Source: JBARRO01 sp049644265
Lineage (GTDB): Bacteria > Bacteroidota > Ignavibacteria > UBA10030
DNA: 6,284 bases
Direction: 5' to 3'
Assembly: GCA_049644265.1 (NCBI GenBank)
Contig: JBARRO010000195.1
Coordinates: 1-6,284, forward strand
The translations under genes and the position numbers were made by a program. Below the pieces are notes generated by a model, which made no database searches, had not been told where the DNA came from, and saw nothing but the letters and a program-made list of their open reading frames with translations. The stretch's first letter is position 1; each line of letters begins with the position of its first letter. Shown here in pieces: positions 1 through 6,280 of this stretch.

Positions 1-107
1 ATAGCTTCAGTTATGCGGCCGCACTCTCGATGGTCATTTTTGCCATCCTGCTGTCATTCAGCCTGCTATTCATGAAAACGTCAAAGGCAACAGAGCCGTC
101 GTATTGA
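1..107 (+). CDS. Sugar ABC transporter permease, MalF-type, C-terminal fragment
   Basis: Only the last 34 codons are present; the first complete codon is at position 3 and the TGA stop is at 105-107. The visible peptide begins SFSYAAALS and continues into one hydrophobic segment (about residues 8-24 of the fragment) that ends in a short polar tail, KTSKATEPSY. A G/S-Y-A-A-A-L-S start to the last transmembrane helix, followed by a short cytoplasmic tail, is the usual ending of the MalF/UgpA/LacF class of carbohydrate permeases. In this family that subunit pairs with a MalG-type permease, which is the next gene, so context supports the call strongly. The inner-membrane location is inferred from the family. 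The EAA loop and the rest of the protein lie upstream of the window, so the substrate cannot be judged from this piece. Confidence 0.8.
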   Translation, partial: SFSYAAALSMVIFAILLSFSLLFMKTSKATEPSY

Positions 108-119
108 AGGAGAAGGAAG
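107..119 (+). promoter_or_regulatory. Orphan Shine-Dalgarno-like purine run after the upstream permease stop
   Basis: AAGGAGAAGGAAG overlaps the last base of the permease stop and is the best Shine-Dalgarno match in the window. In a compact operon a start codon would be expected 5-10 nt downstream. Instead CTG (121-123) is followed two codons later by TGA (130-132), and the heptamer array begins at 124. I infer this was, or still is, the ribosome site meant for the next permease, now separated from its ATG at 317 by the array. It could also be a chance purine run. Confidence 0.4.
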
Positions 120-123
120 TCTG

Positions 124-193
124 AGAAAGTGAAAAGTGAAAGGTGAGAAGTGAAAAGTGAATGGTAGATAGTAGCCAGTAAACAGTAGCCAGT
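124..193 (+). repeat. Heptanucleotide array, left block (10 units ending in (A/G)GT)
   Basis: Ten consecutive 7-nt units fill 124-193 without a gap, and every one ends in (A/G)GT. Examples are GAAAAGT at 131-137 and 152-158, GAGAAGT at 145-151, AGATAGT at 166-172, and AGCCAGT at 173-179 and 187-193. The first six units are GAAAAGT-like; the last four shift towards AGCCAGT while keeping the terminal AGT. The block is purine-rich on this strand. It lies in the gap between two permease genes and encodes nothing plausible. No known element was recognised. Confidence 0.85.
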
Positions 194-207
194 AGAAACA
201 ACCAGAG

Positions 208-235
208 TTTGAACCTTGAACTTTGAACCTTGAAC
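208..235 (-). repeat. Heptanucleotide array, middle block (4 units of YTTGAAC)
   Basis: Four perfect units alternate TTTGAAC and CTTGAAC, at 208-214, 215-221, 222-228 and 229-235. The start lies exactly 84 nt (12 x 7) from the start of the left block, so the 7-nt phase is kept across the 14-nt non-conforming stretch at 194-207. Read on the - strand, each unit carries (A/G)GT followed by TCAA, so the punctuation trinucleotide of the left block is here on the other strand. I assign the - strand for that reason. Confidence 0.85.
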
Positions 236-254
236 TGACTCAGTCCTGGAATCC

Positions 255-303
255 TAAACCTCAAACTCATAACTCATAACTCTAAACTCGAAACTCCAAA
301 CTT
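255..303 (-). repeat. Heptanucleotide array, right block (7 units of NNAACTC type)
   Basis: Seven back-to-back units cover 255-303: TAAACCT, CAAACTC, ATAACTC twice, TAAACTC, GAAACTC and CAAACTT. The core AAC(C/T) is invariant and the first two bases vary. On the - strand each unit carries (A/G)GTT. The block is out of phase with the other two because of a 19-nt spacer (236-254), which includes the small palindrome GACTCAGTC at 237-245. It ends 13 nt before the start codon of the MalG-type permease, so it occupies the expected 5' leader of that gene. Confidence 0.85.
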
Positions 304-316
304 CCATTTTTTCCCT

Positions 317-1162
317 ATGTCCGTCCAACAAAAAAGATCTACTGTCCTTCAAAACGCCCTGAGCTATCTTGTTCTCATTGCGTTCTGCGTGATCGCTCTC
401 TTTCCTGTCTGGCAGGTGCTCAACATCTCTCTCCGTCCCGGCAATCAGCTGCTGTCGACCGAGCTTGAGCTGATTCCTAAGAATGCCTCGTTTGACAACT
501 ACGTTGCGTTGTTTACGGGCAGGGATTTTCTGATCTGGATGGGGAACAGCGCTCTCATTTCACTTGCCGTCACGATTACCGGGGTTCTCCTCGCTTCCAC
601 CGCGGGGTACGGGTTTTCGAGGTTTCAATTTGCAGGAAGGAAGATTGGCATGTTGTCGCTCCTTACCACGCAAATGTTTCCGGCGACGATGCTCCTGCTT
701 CCGATGTACATCATGCTGATCAAACTGGGTCTTATCAACACGTATCTCGGAGTCATCATTGTCTATTCTGCGACGGCTCTCCCATTCTGCATCTGGACGA
801 TGAAAGGATACTACGACACAATCCCCACAAGCCTCGAGGAGGCGGCCCGGATTGACGGCTGTTCGCATTTTAGCGCCTTCTACAAGATTATTCTGCCTTT
901 GGCTGCGCCGGCTCTTGTGATTACAGCCTTATTCTCATTCATGACTGCATGGTCGGAGTATCTCGTCGCCGCCCAGATCCTTCAAGACTCAGCCCTTTGG
1001 ACGCTTCCGTTGGGTTTAAAATCATTTGAAGCGAGCATGAGCGTCCAATGGGGCATGTACGGAGCTGCATCGCTGATTGTCATGATTCCGGTGGTCGTCC
1101 TGTTCCTCGCTCTGAGCCGGTGGCTCGTCTCCGGCCTTACCCTAGGAAGTGTCAAGGGATAA
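317..1162 (+). CDS. Sugar ABC transporter permease, MalG-type
   Basis: This 281-residue inner-membrane protein forms half of the channel of a carbohydrate importer, pairing with the MalF-type protein encoded just upstream. Six hydrophobic segments can be read at about residues 16-38, 73-98, 111-136, 142-162, 198-220 and 250-272, the expected MalG topology. The EAA loop that docks on the ATPase is clear: EEAARIDG at 174-181, followed by the usual I-L-P (IILPLAAPAL, 191-200). The preceding LPFCIWTMKGYYDTIP (155-170) is also typical of MalG/LacG/UgpE proteins. Length matches the family. The ATG at 317 has no Shine-Dalgarno element; the leader just before it is pyrimidine-rich and then enters the heptamer array. 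No other ATG, GTG or TTG lies in frame back to the TGA at 236-238, so the start is probably right. The alpha-glucan substrate is inferred from the two glycoside hydrolases that follow. Confidence 0.93.
   Translation: MSVQQKRSTVLQNALSYLVLIAFCVIALFPVWQVLNISLRPGNQLLSTELELIPKNASFDNYVALFTGRDFLIWMGNSALISLAVTITGVLLASTAGYGFSRFQFAGRKIGMLSLLTTQMFPATMLLLPMYIMLIKLGLINTYLGVIIVYSATALPFCIWTMKGYYDTIPTSLEEAARIDGCSHFSAFYKIILPLAAPALVITALFSFMTAWSEYLVAAQILQDSALWTLPLGLKSFEASMSVQWGMYGAASLIVMIPVVVLFLALSRWLVSGLTLGSVKG
1154..1159 (+). promoter_or_regulatory. Shine-Dalgarno site for the GH13 gene
   Basis: AAGGGA lies 6 nt before the ATG at 1166 and overlaps the end of the permease gene. It favours 1166 over the next in-frame ATG at 1214, which has no purine run ahead of it. 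The choice matters because only the longer form carries the hydrophobic N-terminal segment. Confidence 0.65.
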
Positions 1163-1165
1163 GAA

Positions 1166-2974
1166 ATGACCGTGAGCTTCACTCTTCCCATACTACAATT
1201 ACTTTTTGCTCTTATGAATCCCCATTCTGTGACAAGAAATGATTCCGCCGTGGAGCTCAGCGGAACATGGCAGTTCAAGGTTGATTCTCTTGACGAAGGA
1301 ATCAAGGAATCCTGGTTTACCGAGGGGTTCAATCGTTCCGATTGGAGTAGGGTTCATGTGCCGGACTTCTGGGATCGCTACAACCTTGCCTCGTACGACG
1401 GCGTTGGATGGTTCGCGAAGTCGTTTGAGGCAACGAAGTCTGGCAAACCTCTTACGCTTTACTTCGGCGGAGTGGACGATGATGCAGACATATGGCTCAA
1501 CGGTACCAAGGTCGGCTCGCACGTTGGCTATAGCGATGCATTCTTTTTTGATGTTACCTCCGCTGTCCGACCCGGACACAATGAGCTGGTTGTTCGGGTG
1601 TTCGACAAAGGCGGACCCGGCGGAATTTACAGACCAATCACCCTTCTTCCGACAGCCGAAGTTGACAAACTCCTTCATGGAAAATACTCAGCCTTTGAAG
1701 CTCGGCGGAGCGAAGACTGGATTCGCGATGCCGTTATCTATGAGGTCTATGTGCGATCGTTCTCGAAGGAAGGAACCTTTCGTGGACTCGAAGGCAAACT
1801 CGGCGAATTGAAGGAACTTGGTGTCACCGTGCTCTGGCTGATGCCGATTCATCCCGTCGGGGAGCTCAAAAGAAAAGGAACGCTGGGAAGTCCCTATTCA
1901 ATACAGGACTATTACGGGATAAATCCCGAGTTCGGAACACTTGATGACTTTCGCTCCCTCGTCAAAGCGGTGCATGCGAATGGCATGAAGATCATCATCG
2001 ACCTTGTGGCGAACCACACTTCATGGGACAGCAAGCTCATCCTTGAACATCCCGAATGGTTCACGAAGAACAGTCATGGAGCAATCGTTTCCCCGAACGC
2101 GGACTGGACCGACGTGGCCGACCTCGACTTCAGCAAGCCGGGGCTCAGGAAATACATGACAGAAATGATGAAGTACTGGGTGCGCGAAATCGGCATCGAC
2201 GGCTACCGCTGTGATGTTGCCGAGATGGTTCCGACGGATTTTTGGGATGCAGCCCGCGCGGAGCTCGAGGCCATCAAGCCGGTGATCATGATTTCGGAAG
2301 GAACCATTCCCGAGCATCACGTTCGGGCCTTCGACCTGACCTACTCCTGGAACCTCTACGATATGATGGTCAAGGTGGTCGGCGGAAACACGCCGGTGAA
2401 GGTTTTTGACGAGCTCATCAGGTTTGAGTCGCTCCAATTCCCCCGCGGATCCCTGCGGATGCGGTTCAACACGAACCATGACAAGAATGCCTGGGATGCG
2501 CCTGCAGTGGAAAAATACACGCGCGAGGGAGCAAAGGCCAGCGCGGTCATGGCGTTCACGTTTCCGGGCGTGCCGATGATCTACAACGGGGAGGAAGTGG
2601 GAAACACGAAGCGCCTGGCCCTTTTTGAAAAGGTGGCGATTGACTGGAAGCGAGGCTCGGAGTTTCGTGACCTGTACACCAGACTCATACAGCTCCGTCG
2701 GGCTCATCCTTCCGTCCAACGCGGCGTATTCGTCCATGTCGAGAACACCGGCGGAGAGAAGATCTATTCCTTTGCGCGCGTGCTTGGAAAGGACACGGTG
2801 TATGTTCTGGTCAATTTCTCCGGTCGGGAAAAAGACGTTCGAATGTCCGTGATCGGGCCTGCCAGCGGGATGTTCAAGGATTATTTCAGTTCAGAAACCA
2901 ACAACGCCGTCAACGGTACCATTCCGGTTCATCTTTCACCGTACGGTTTTCAGGTATTCCTGCCCCTGCAGTAA
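1166..2974 (+). CDS. GH13 alpha-amylase-family enzyme with N-terminal GH2-type sugar-binding domain
   Basis: This 602-residue protein probably hydrolyses alpha-1,4-glucans or maltodextrins. Residues about 29-162 resemble the jelly-roll sugar-binding domain of GH2 beta-galactosidases: GTWQF (33-37), GVGWFAKSF (79-87), IWLNGTKVGSHVGYSDAFFF (109-128), the LVVRVFD strand (141-147) and GGIYRPITL (152-160). A linker leads to a GH13 barrel from about 185. All four GH13 regions are intact: DLVANH (279-284), GYRCD with nucleophile Asp350, ISEGT with acid/base Glu378, and NHD (437-439). GVPMIYNGEE (468-477) is typical of the family, and a C-terminal beta domain (about 516-602) ends YGFQVFL. I see no GH2 catalytic domain. 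The N-terminus has a hydrophobic stretch (FTLPILQLLFALM, 5-17) but no basic n-region, clear AxA site or lipobox, so localisation is uncertain. It starts 3 nt after the permease stop, so it is likely co-translated. The exact specificity (alpha-amylase, neopullulanase or maltodextrin glucosidase) cannot be fixed from sequence alone. Confidence 0.92.
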   Translation: MTVSFTLPILQLLFALMNPHSVTRNDSAVELSGTWQFKVDSLDEGIKESWFTEGFNRSDWSRVHVPDFWDRYNLASYDGVGWFAKSFEATKSGKPLTLYFGGVDDDADIWLNGTKVGSHVGYSDAFFFDVTSAVRPGHNELVVRVFDKGGPGGIYRPITLLPTAEVDKLLHGKYSAFEARRSEDWIRDAVIYEVYVRSFSKEGTFRGLEGKLGELKELGVTVLWLMPIHPVGELKRKGTLGSPYSIQDYYGINPEFGTLDDFRSLVKAVHANGMKIIIDLVANHTSWDSKLILEHPEWFTKNSHGAIVSPNADWTDVADLDFSKPGLRKYMTEMMKYWVREIGIDGYRCDVAEMVPTDFWDAARAELEAIKPVIMISEGTIPEHHVRAFDLTYSWNLYDMMVKVVGGNTPVKVFDELIRFESLQFPRGSLRMRFNTNHDKNAWDAPAVEKYTREGAKASAVMAFTFPGVPMIYNGEEVGNTKRLALFEKVAIDWKRGSEFRDLYTRLIQLRRAHPSVQRGVFVHVENTGGEKIYSFARVLGKDTVYVLVNFSGREKDVRMSVIGPASGMFKDYFSSETNNAVNGTIPVHLSPYGFQVFLPLQ

Positions 2975-2977
2975 GGA
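2973..2977 (+). promoter_or_regulatory. Shine-Dalgarno-like AAGGA overlapping the GH13 stop
   Basis: AAGGA overlaps the TAA stop of the GH13 gene and is only 2 nt from the ATG at 2980, closer than is usual. The GH57 start itself is secure because the family's first conserved motif, HNHQP, begins at residue 11. Initiation probably depends partly on coupling to translation of the GH13 gene. Confidence 0.45.
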
Positions 2978-2979
2978 AC

Positions 2980-5106
2980 ATGAAACGCATCAATCTCATC
3001 ATTGGGATTCACAACCACCAACCCATCGGAAACTTTGACTCCGTTTTCAAAGAGGCGTTTGACCGTGGGTACCAGCCGTTCATCAGTCTTCTTGAAAAGC
3101 ATCCCTCGATCAAAGTTGCCCTCCATTATTCCGGAATTCTCCTTGATTGGCTGGAACAAGAGCGGCCGAAGTTTCTTCAGCAGGTTGCCCGACTCGTCAA
3201 GCGGCAACAGGTTGAAATCATGGGCGGCGCATACTATGAAGCGATCCTTTCGATTATTCCGGACCGCGACAAGCTTGGCCAACTTCAGATGCTCTCAGCC
3301 AGGCTCAAGAAAACATTCGGGACCGCGCCCGTGGGAATGTGGCTTGCGGAGCGGGTATGGGAGCAGCATCTTGCCAGTTTCGTCGCGCAGGCAAATCTCA
3401 AGTATACCGTCGTCGACGATACGCATTTCATCCATGCCGGTTTCTCCGAAGAAGAACTTCTCGGCTATTACACAACTGAAGAGCAAGGCGCCACAATTGC
3501 GGTGTTTCCCATCAGCAAGCAGCTTCGGTATGCCATTCCGTTTCGCCCCGTGCGGGAGACGATCGATTACCTTCGCTCGATTGCTACTGAAGGGGGAGAC
3601 CGCATTGCGGTCTTCGCGGACGACGGTGAGAAGTTTGGTGTATGGCCGAAAACCTTCGAGCAGGTCTACGGGCAGAAATGGCTGGAGGAGTTCTTCGGGT
3701 CCATAGAGGAAAACGGGGATTGGATCAACCTCATTCAATTCCGTCACGCCCTGAAGACAATTCCTCCCATCGGAAGAACATATCTCCCGAACGCGTCCTA
3801 CGCCGAAATGCTCCAGTGGGCATTGCCGTCCCATCATTACCCGTTGTACAAAGAGTTCGACGAGATGTTAAAAAACGGCGGGATCAAAGAGAAGTACGAG
3901 CCATTTTTCAAGGGTGGATTCTGGCGCAACTTTCTTGTGAAGTATCCCGAATCGAATTCCATGCACAAGAAGGCCCTTCGGGTCTCAGCCAGGCTGAATG
4001 CTCTCGAACAGAGGAAACCTCGGACGGCCAACGCCCGTTCGCTGAACGCGATACGCGCAAACGTGTACGCCGCGGAATGTAATGACGCGTACTGGCACGG
4101 TGTCTTTGGCGGGCTCTATCTCCCGGTGCTTCGCGAACCGATCTACAAGAACCTTATCCAGGCGGAGCGCCTGCTTGACAAGCTCGAAAAGCGTACAAGC
4201 ATTGTGGTGGAAACCACCGACTTCAACTGTGACGGCCGGTGCGAAGTGATCGTCGAGTCCCCGAACCTGAACTGTTACTTCAAGCCCCACGTGGGAGGGT
4301 CGATCTTTGAGCTGGATTTCAAACCCCTCAACGTCAACGTCGTTGATGTCGTAAGCCGTCATGAAGAGGGATACCATGCAGGCCTCGGGCAGGGCGGATC
4401 GATACCGTCCGTGCGCCGCGAGGCGCCGGATGGAGATTCCGCGCCGGCCAACAAGCTCGCGTACGACAAATACAGGCACGGGACACTCATTGACCATTTT
4501 TTTGGACCCTCGACGCGGCTGGAAGATGTCGCACGATGCAACTATCCCGAGGCTGGCGATTTTGTCCTCCAACCCTATGAGTTCCGCGTCCAGCGGAGGG
4601 GACGAAAAGTGATGGTGATGCTGGAACGAAACGGCTCGGTGATCGGTGAACGGGGAAGACATCCGGTGTCCGTTCGCAAGACAGTCACGATTGACGCGGA
4701 TGCATCGCATCTGACCATTGACTATCTTGTGAGAAATGGCGCTCAAGCCCGCTTGAAAGCGTGGTTCGGCGTGGAGTTCGCGGTCGGTCTCCATGCCGGA
4801 GAGGCAGCGGACCGGTATTACTACCGCGATGATGGGACAATCGAAAACCGAAAGCTCCGGAGCTGCGGCGAAATCACTTCGATTCAAGCGCTTGGACTGA
4901 AAGACGAGTGGATGGGAATTGACATCAGAATTGAAGCGAACCAGCCAGCTTCGTTCTGGAGGTTTCCGATCGAAGTTCTGTCGTTGTCGGAGTCAGGCAT
5001 GGAAAAGATTTTCCAGGGAGCCGTGGTCATTCCGCACTGGCGCCTCGATATTGAAAAGGAATGGTCTGTTCAACTGGTGCATAGGTTCAAGAAACTCACT
5101 GGATAG
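2980..5106 (+). CDS. GH57 4-alpha-glucanotransferase / alpha-amylase
   Basis: This 708-residue enzyme belongs to the GH57 group of the Thermococcus litoralis 4-alpha-glucanotransferase and Pyrococcus furiosus AmyA. It should transfer or cleave alpha-1,4-glucan segments with retention. Visible GH57 regions are HNHQP (11-15), EIMGGAYYE (79-87), GMWLAERVWE with nucleophile Glu124 (119-128), and VFADDGEKFG with acid/base Asp214 (211-220). By recollection these match Glu123 and Asp214 of the T. litoralis enzyme. ALPSHHYPLYKEF (281-293) and ECNDAYWHGVFGGLYLP (366-382) are further family signatures. From about 410 the chain is the beta-rich C-terminal domain, with DFNCDGRCEVIVE (414-426) and YDKYRHGTLIDHFF (495-508). 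There is no signal peptide, so it is probably cytoplasmic, acting on imported maltodextrin or stored glucan. It is somewhat longer than the archaeal enzymes. It begins 5 nt after the GH13 stop and ends 18 nt before the ATPase gene. Transferase versus hydrolase activity cannot be separated from sequence. Confidence 0.93.
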   Translation: MKRINLIIGIHNHQPIGNFDSVFKEAFDRGYQPFISLLEKHPSIKVALHYSGILLDWLEQERPKFLQQVARLVKRQQVEIMGGAYYEAILSIIPDRDKLGQLQMLSARLKKTFGTAPVGMWLAERVWEQHLASFVAQANLKYTVVDDTHFIHAGFSEEELLGYYTTEEQGATIAVFPISKQLRYAIPFRPVRETIDYLRSIATEGGDRIAVFADDGEKFGVWPKTFEQVYGQKWLEEFFGSIEENGDWINLIQFRHALKTIPPIGRTYLPNASYAEMLQWALPSHHYPLYKEFDEMLKNGGIKEKYEPFFKGGFWRNFLVKYPESNSMHKKALRVSARLNALEQRKPRTANARSLNAIRANVYAAECNDAYWHGVFGGLYLPVLREPIYKNLIQAERLLDKLEKRTSIVVETTDFNCDGRCEVIVESPNLNCYFKPHVGGSIFELDFKPLNVNVVDVVSRHEEGYHAGLGQGGSIPSVRREAPDGDSAPANKLAYDKYRHGTLIDHFFGPSTRLEDVARCNYPEAGDFVLQPYEFRVQRRGRKVMVMLERNGSVIGERGRHPVSVRKTVTIDADASHLTIDYLVRNGAQARLKAWFGVEFAVGLHAGEAADRYYYRDDGTIENRKLRSCGEITSIQALGLKDEWMGIDIRIEANQPASFWRFPIEVLSLSESGMEKIFQGAVVIPHWRLDIEKEWSVQLVHRFKKLTG

Positions 5107-5124
5107 GCACAAAGGAAATCTTGT

Positions 5125-6222
5125 ATGGCAAGCGTCCGACTCGAAGATGTCCGTAAGATTTACGAAGGTGGCCAGGTTGCGGTCCATGGGATTAACGTTG
5201 AGGTCAAGGACAAGGAATTCATGGTCCTCGTTGGCCCTTCAGGATGTGGCAAGTCCACCACGCTGAGGATGATTGCAGGGCTCGAAGAGGTTTCGGGAGG
5301 GAAGATTTTCATCGACGGAAAGCTGGTGAACGACGTGCCGCCGAAGGACCGGGATATCGCGATGGTGTTCCAGAATTACGCGCTCTACCCGCACATGTCG
5401 GTGTACGAAAATATGGCCTTCGGATTGAAGCTCAGAAGTTTTCCGAAGCAGGAGATCGACCAGCGGGTCCGGGAAGCGGCGGGGATACTGGAGTTGGAAG
5501 GATATTTGGACAGGAAGCCGAAGGCGCTTTCGGGCGGACAGCGCCAACGTGTGGCGGTCGGCCGGGCAATCGTTCGAAAACCCAAAGTCTTTCTGTTTGA
5601 TGAGCCTCTGAGCAATCTGGACGCGAAGCTGCGCGTGCAAATGCGGACGGAAATCTCGAAGCTCCATCAGCGACTCGGCGCGACGATGATTTACGTGACA
5701 CACGACCAGACGGAAGCCATGACGATGGGGACCAAGATCGTCGTGATGAAGGATGGGTATGTGCAACAAATCGACAAACCCCTGGAGTTGTATCATCATC
5801 CGCGGAATAAGTTCGTGGCGGGATTTATCGGGAGTCCTGCCATGAATTTCTTCAACGGCACGGTGGAGCGTTCCAAAATCACATTGAAAGAAGGGAAGGG
5901 GCTCACGCTTTCGATTCCAAAGAATCTACAGAAGAAACTCTCGCGGTTTGTGGGGAAGAACATCGTTGTTGGTCTCAGACCGGAACACATCCGCGTCCGT
6001 GATTCACGGGGCCAAAAAGGAGACCGCGTGAAGGTGCAGGTCAATGTTGTAGAGCCGATGGGGAATGAATTGTTTGTGTATTTCTCGCTGATCAACGAAA
6101 CCAATCAGTACGTAGCCCGTTTTGATGCGACGGCAACACCTGCTGCGGGCAAGCCGCTCGATTTGATGTTCGATATGGGAGAAGCGCACTACTTCAACGC
6201 CGAGACCGAAGAAGTCGTCTAG
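5125..6222 (+). CDS. Carbohydrate ABC transporter ATPase, MalK/MsmX/UgpC type
   Basis: This 365-residue cytoplasmic ATPase powers the importer formed by the two permeases. The nucleotide-binding domain (about 1-235) has every motif: Walker A GPSGCGKST (37-45), Q-loop Gln83, signature LSGGQ (135-139), Walker B VFLFDE with Asp159 and Glu160, D-loop SNLD (163-166) and switch His193. The C-terminal part (about 236-365) has the OB/TOBE regulatory fold of this subfamily, marked by AGFIGSPAMNFF (232-243) and GLRPEH (283-288). Length is normal. AAAGGA at 5111-5116 sits 8 nt before the ATG and supports the start; the gap to the GH57 stop is 18 nt. Some bacteria share one distant MsmX-like ATPase among several importers. 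Here the gene sits at the operon's downstream end, so a dedicated partner is likely, though sharing with other sugar permeases remains possible. The symbol is left blank because MalK, MsmX and UgpC cannot be told apart here. Confidence 0.96.
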   Translation: MASVRLEDVRKIYEGGQVAVHGINVEVKDKEFMVLVGPSGCGKSTTLRMIAGLEEVSGGKIFIDGKLVNDVPPKDRDIAMVFQNYALYPHMSVYENMAFGLKLRSFPKQEIDQRVREAAGILELEGYLDRKPKALSGGQRQRVAVGRAIVRKPKVFLFDEPLSNLDAKLRVQMRTEISKLHQRLGATMIYVTHDQTEAMTMGTKIVVMKDGYVQQIDKPLELYHHPRNKFVAGFIGSPAMNFFNGTVERSKITLKEGKGLTLSIPKNLQKKLSRFVGKNIVVGLRPEHIRVRDSRGQKGDRVKVQVNVVEPMGNELFVYFSLINETNQYVARFDATATPAAGKPLDLMFDMGEAHYFNAETEEVV

Positions 6223-6255
6223 CAGCTTGACGTATCACCCCGTTATTGTCTGCCC

Positions 6256-6280
6256 ACGGAACATACGGAAAGACACGGAA
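6256..6280 (+). repeat. Short ACGGAA repeats downstream of the operon, cut by the window edge
   Basis: ACGGAA occurs three times, at 6256-6261, 6265-6270 and 6275-6280, with spacings of 9 and 10 nt; the first and third copies are preceded by C. The rest of the 62-nt tail (6223-6255) shows no ORF start with a ribosome site and no convincing GC-rich hairpin with a T-run, so no terminator is called. The repeat may continue beyond the window. With three imperfect units, chance cannot be excluded. Confidence 0.45.

Noticed and set aside
15..22. GCGGCCGC, a NotI recognition sequence that might mark a cloning junction
   Set aside because: It falls in frame within the permease coding sequence and encodes part of the expected YAAALS motif, so it is natural sequence.
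237..245. Palindrome GACTCAGTC as an operator site
   Set aside because: It is only 9 nt, does not extend outward, and no regulator gene is present to support it.
70..270. A 66-codon ORF on the - strand crossing the heptamer array, with a hydrophobic, repetitive product
   Set aside because: A 7-nt repeat free of stops is read in all three frames and gives a repeating peptide automatically. The ORF overlaps the permease end, has only a weak ribosome site and resembles no known small membrane toxin. It is most likely a by-product of the repeats.
208..290. Repeated TTGAAC as possible -35 boxes for an internal promoter before the MalG-type gene
   Set aside because: No TATAAT-like sequence lies 16-18 nt downstream of any copy, and no TAnnTTTG-type Bacteroidota box was found. 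The TTGAAC copies are explained by the repeat itself.
124..303. CRISPR array
   Set aside because: The units are 7 nt and contiguous, with no 25-40-nt direct repeats separated by unique spacers.
3985..4887. A 300-codon open frame on the - strand inside the GH57 gene
   Set aside because: It is antisense to a gene whose family motifs run throughout, its product shows no recognisable domain, and several similar antisense frames lie within the other genes, as expected for this GC content.
6223..6255. Rho-independent terminator after the ATPase gene
   Set aside because: No stem with adequate GC pairing followed by a T-run could be found, so the operon end is not demonstrated here.
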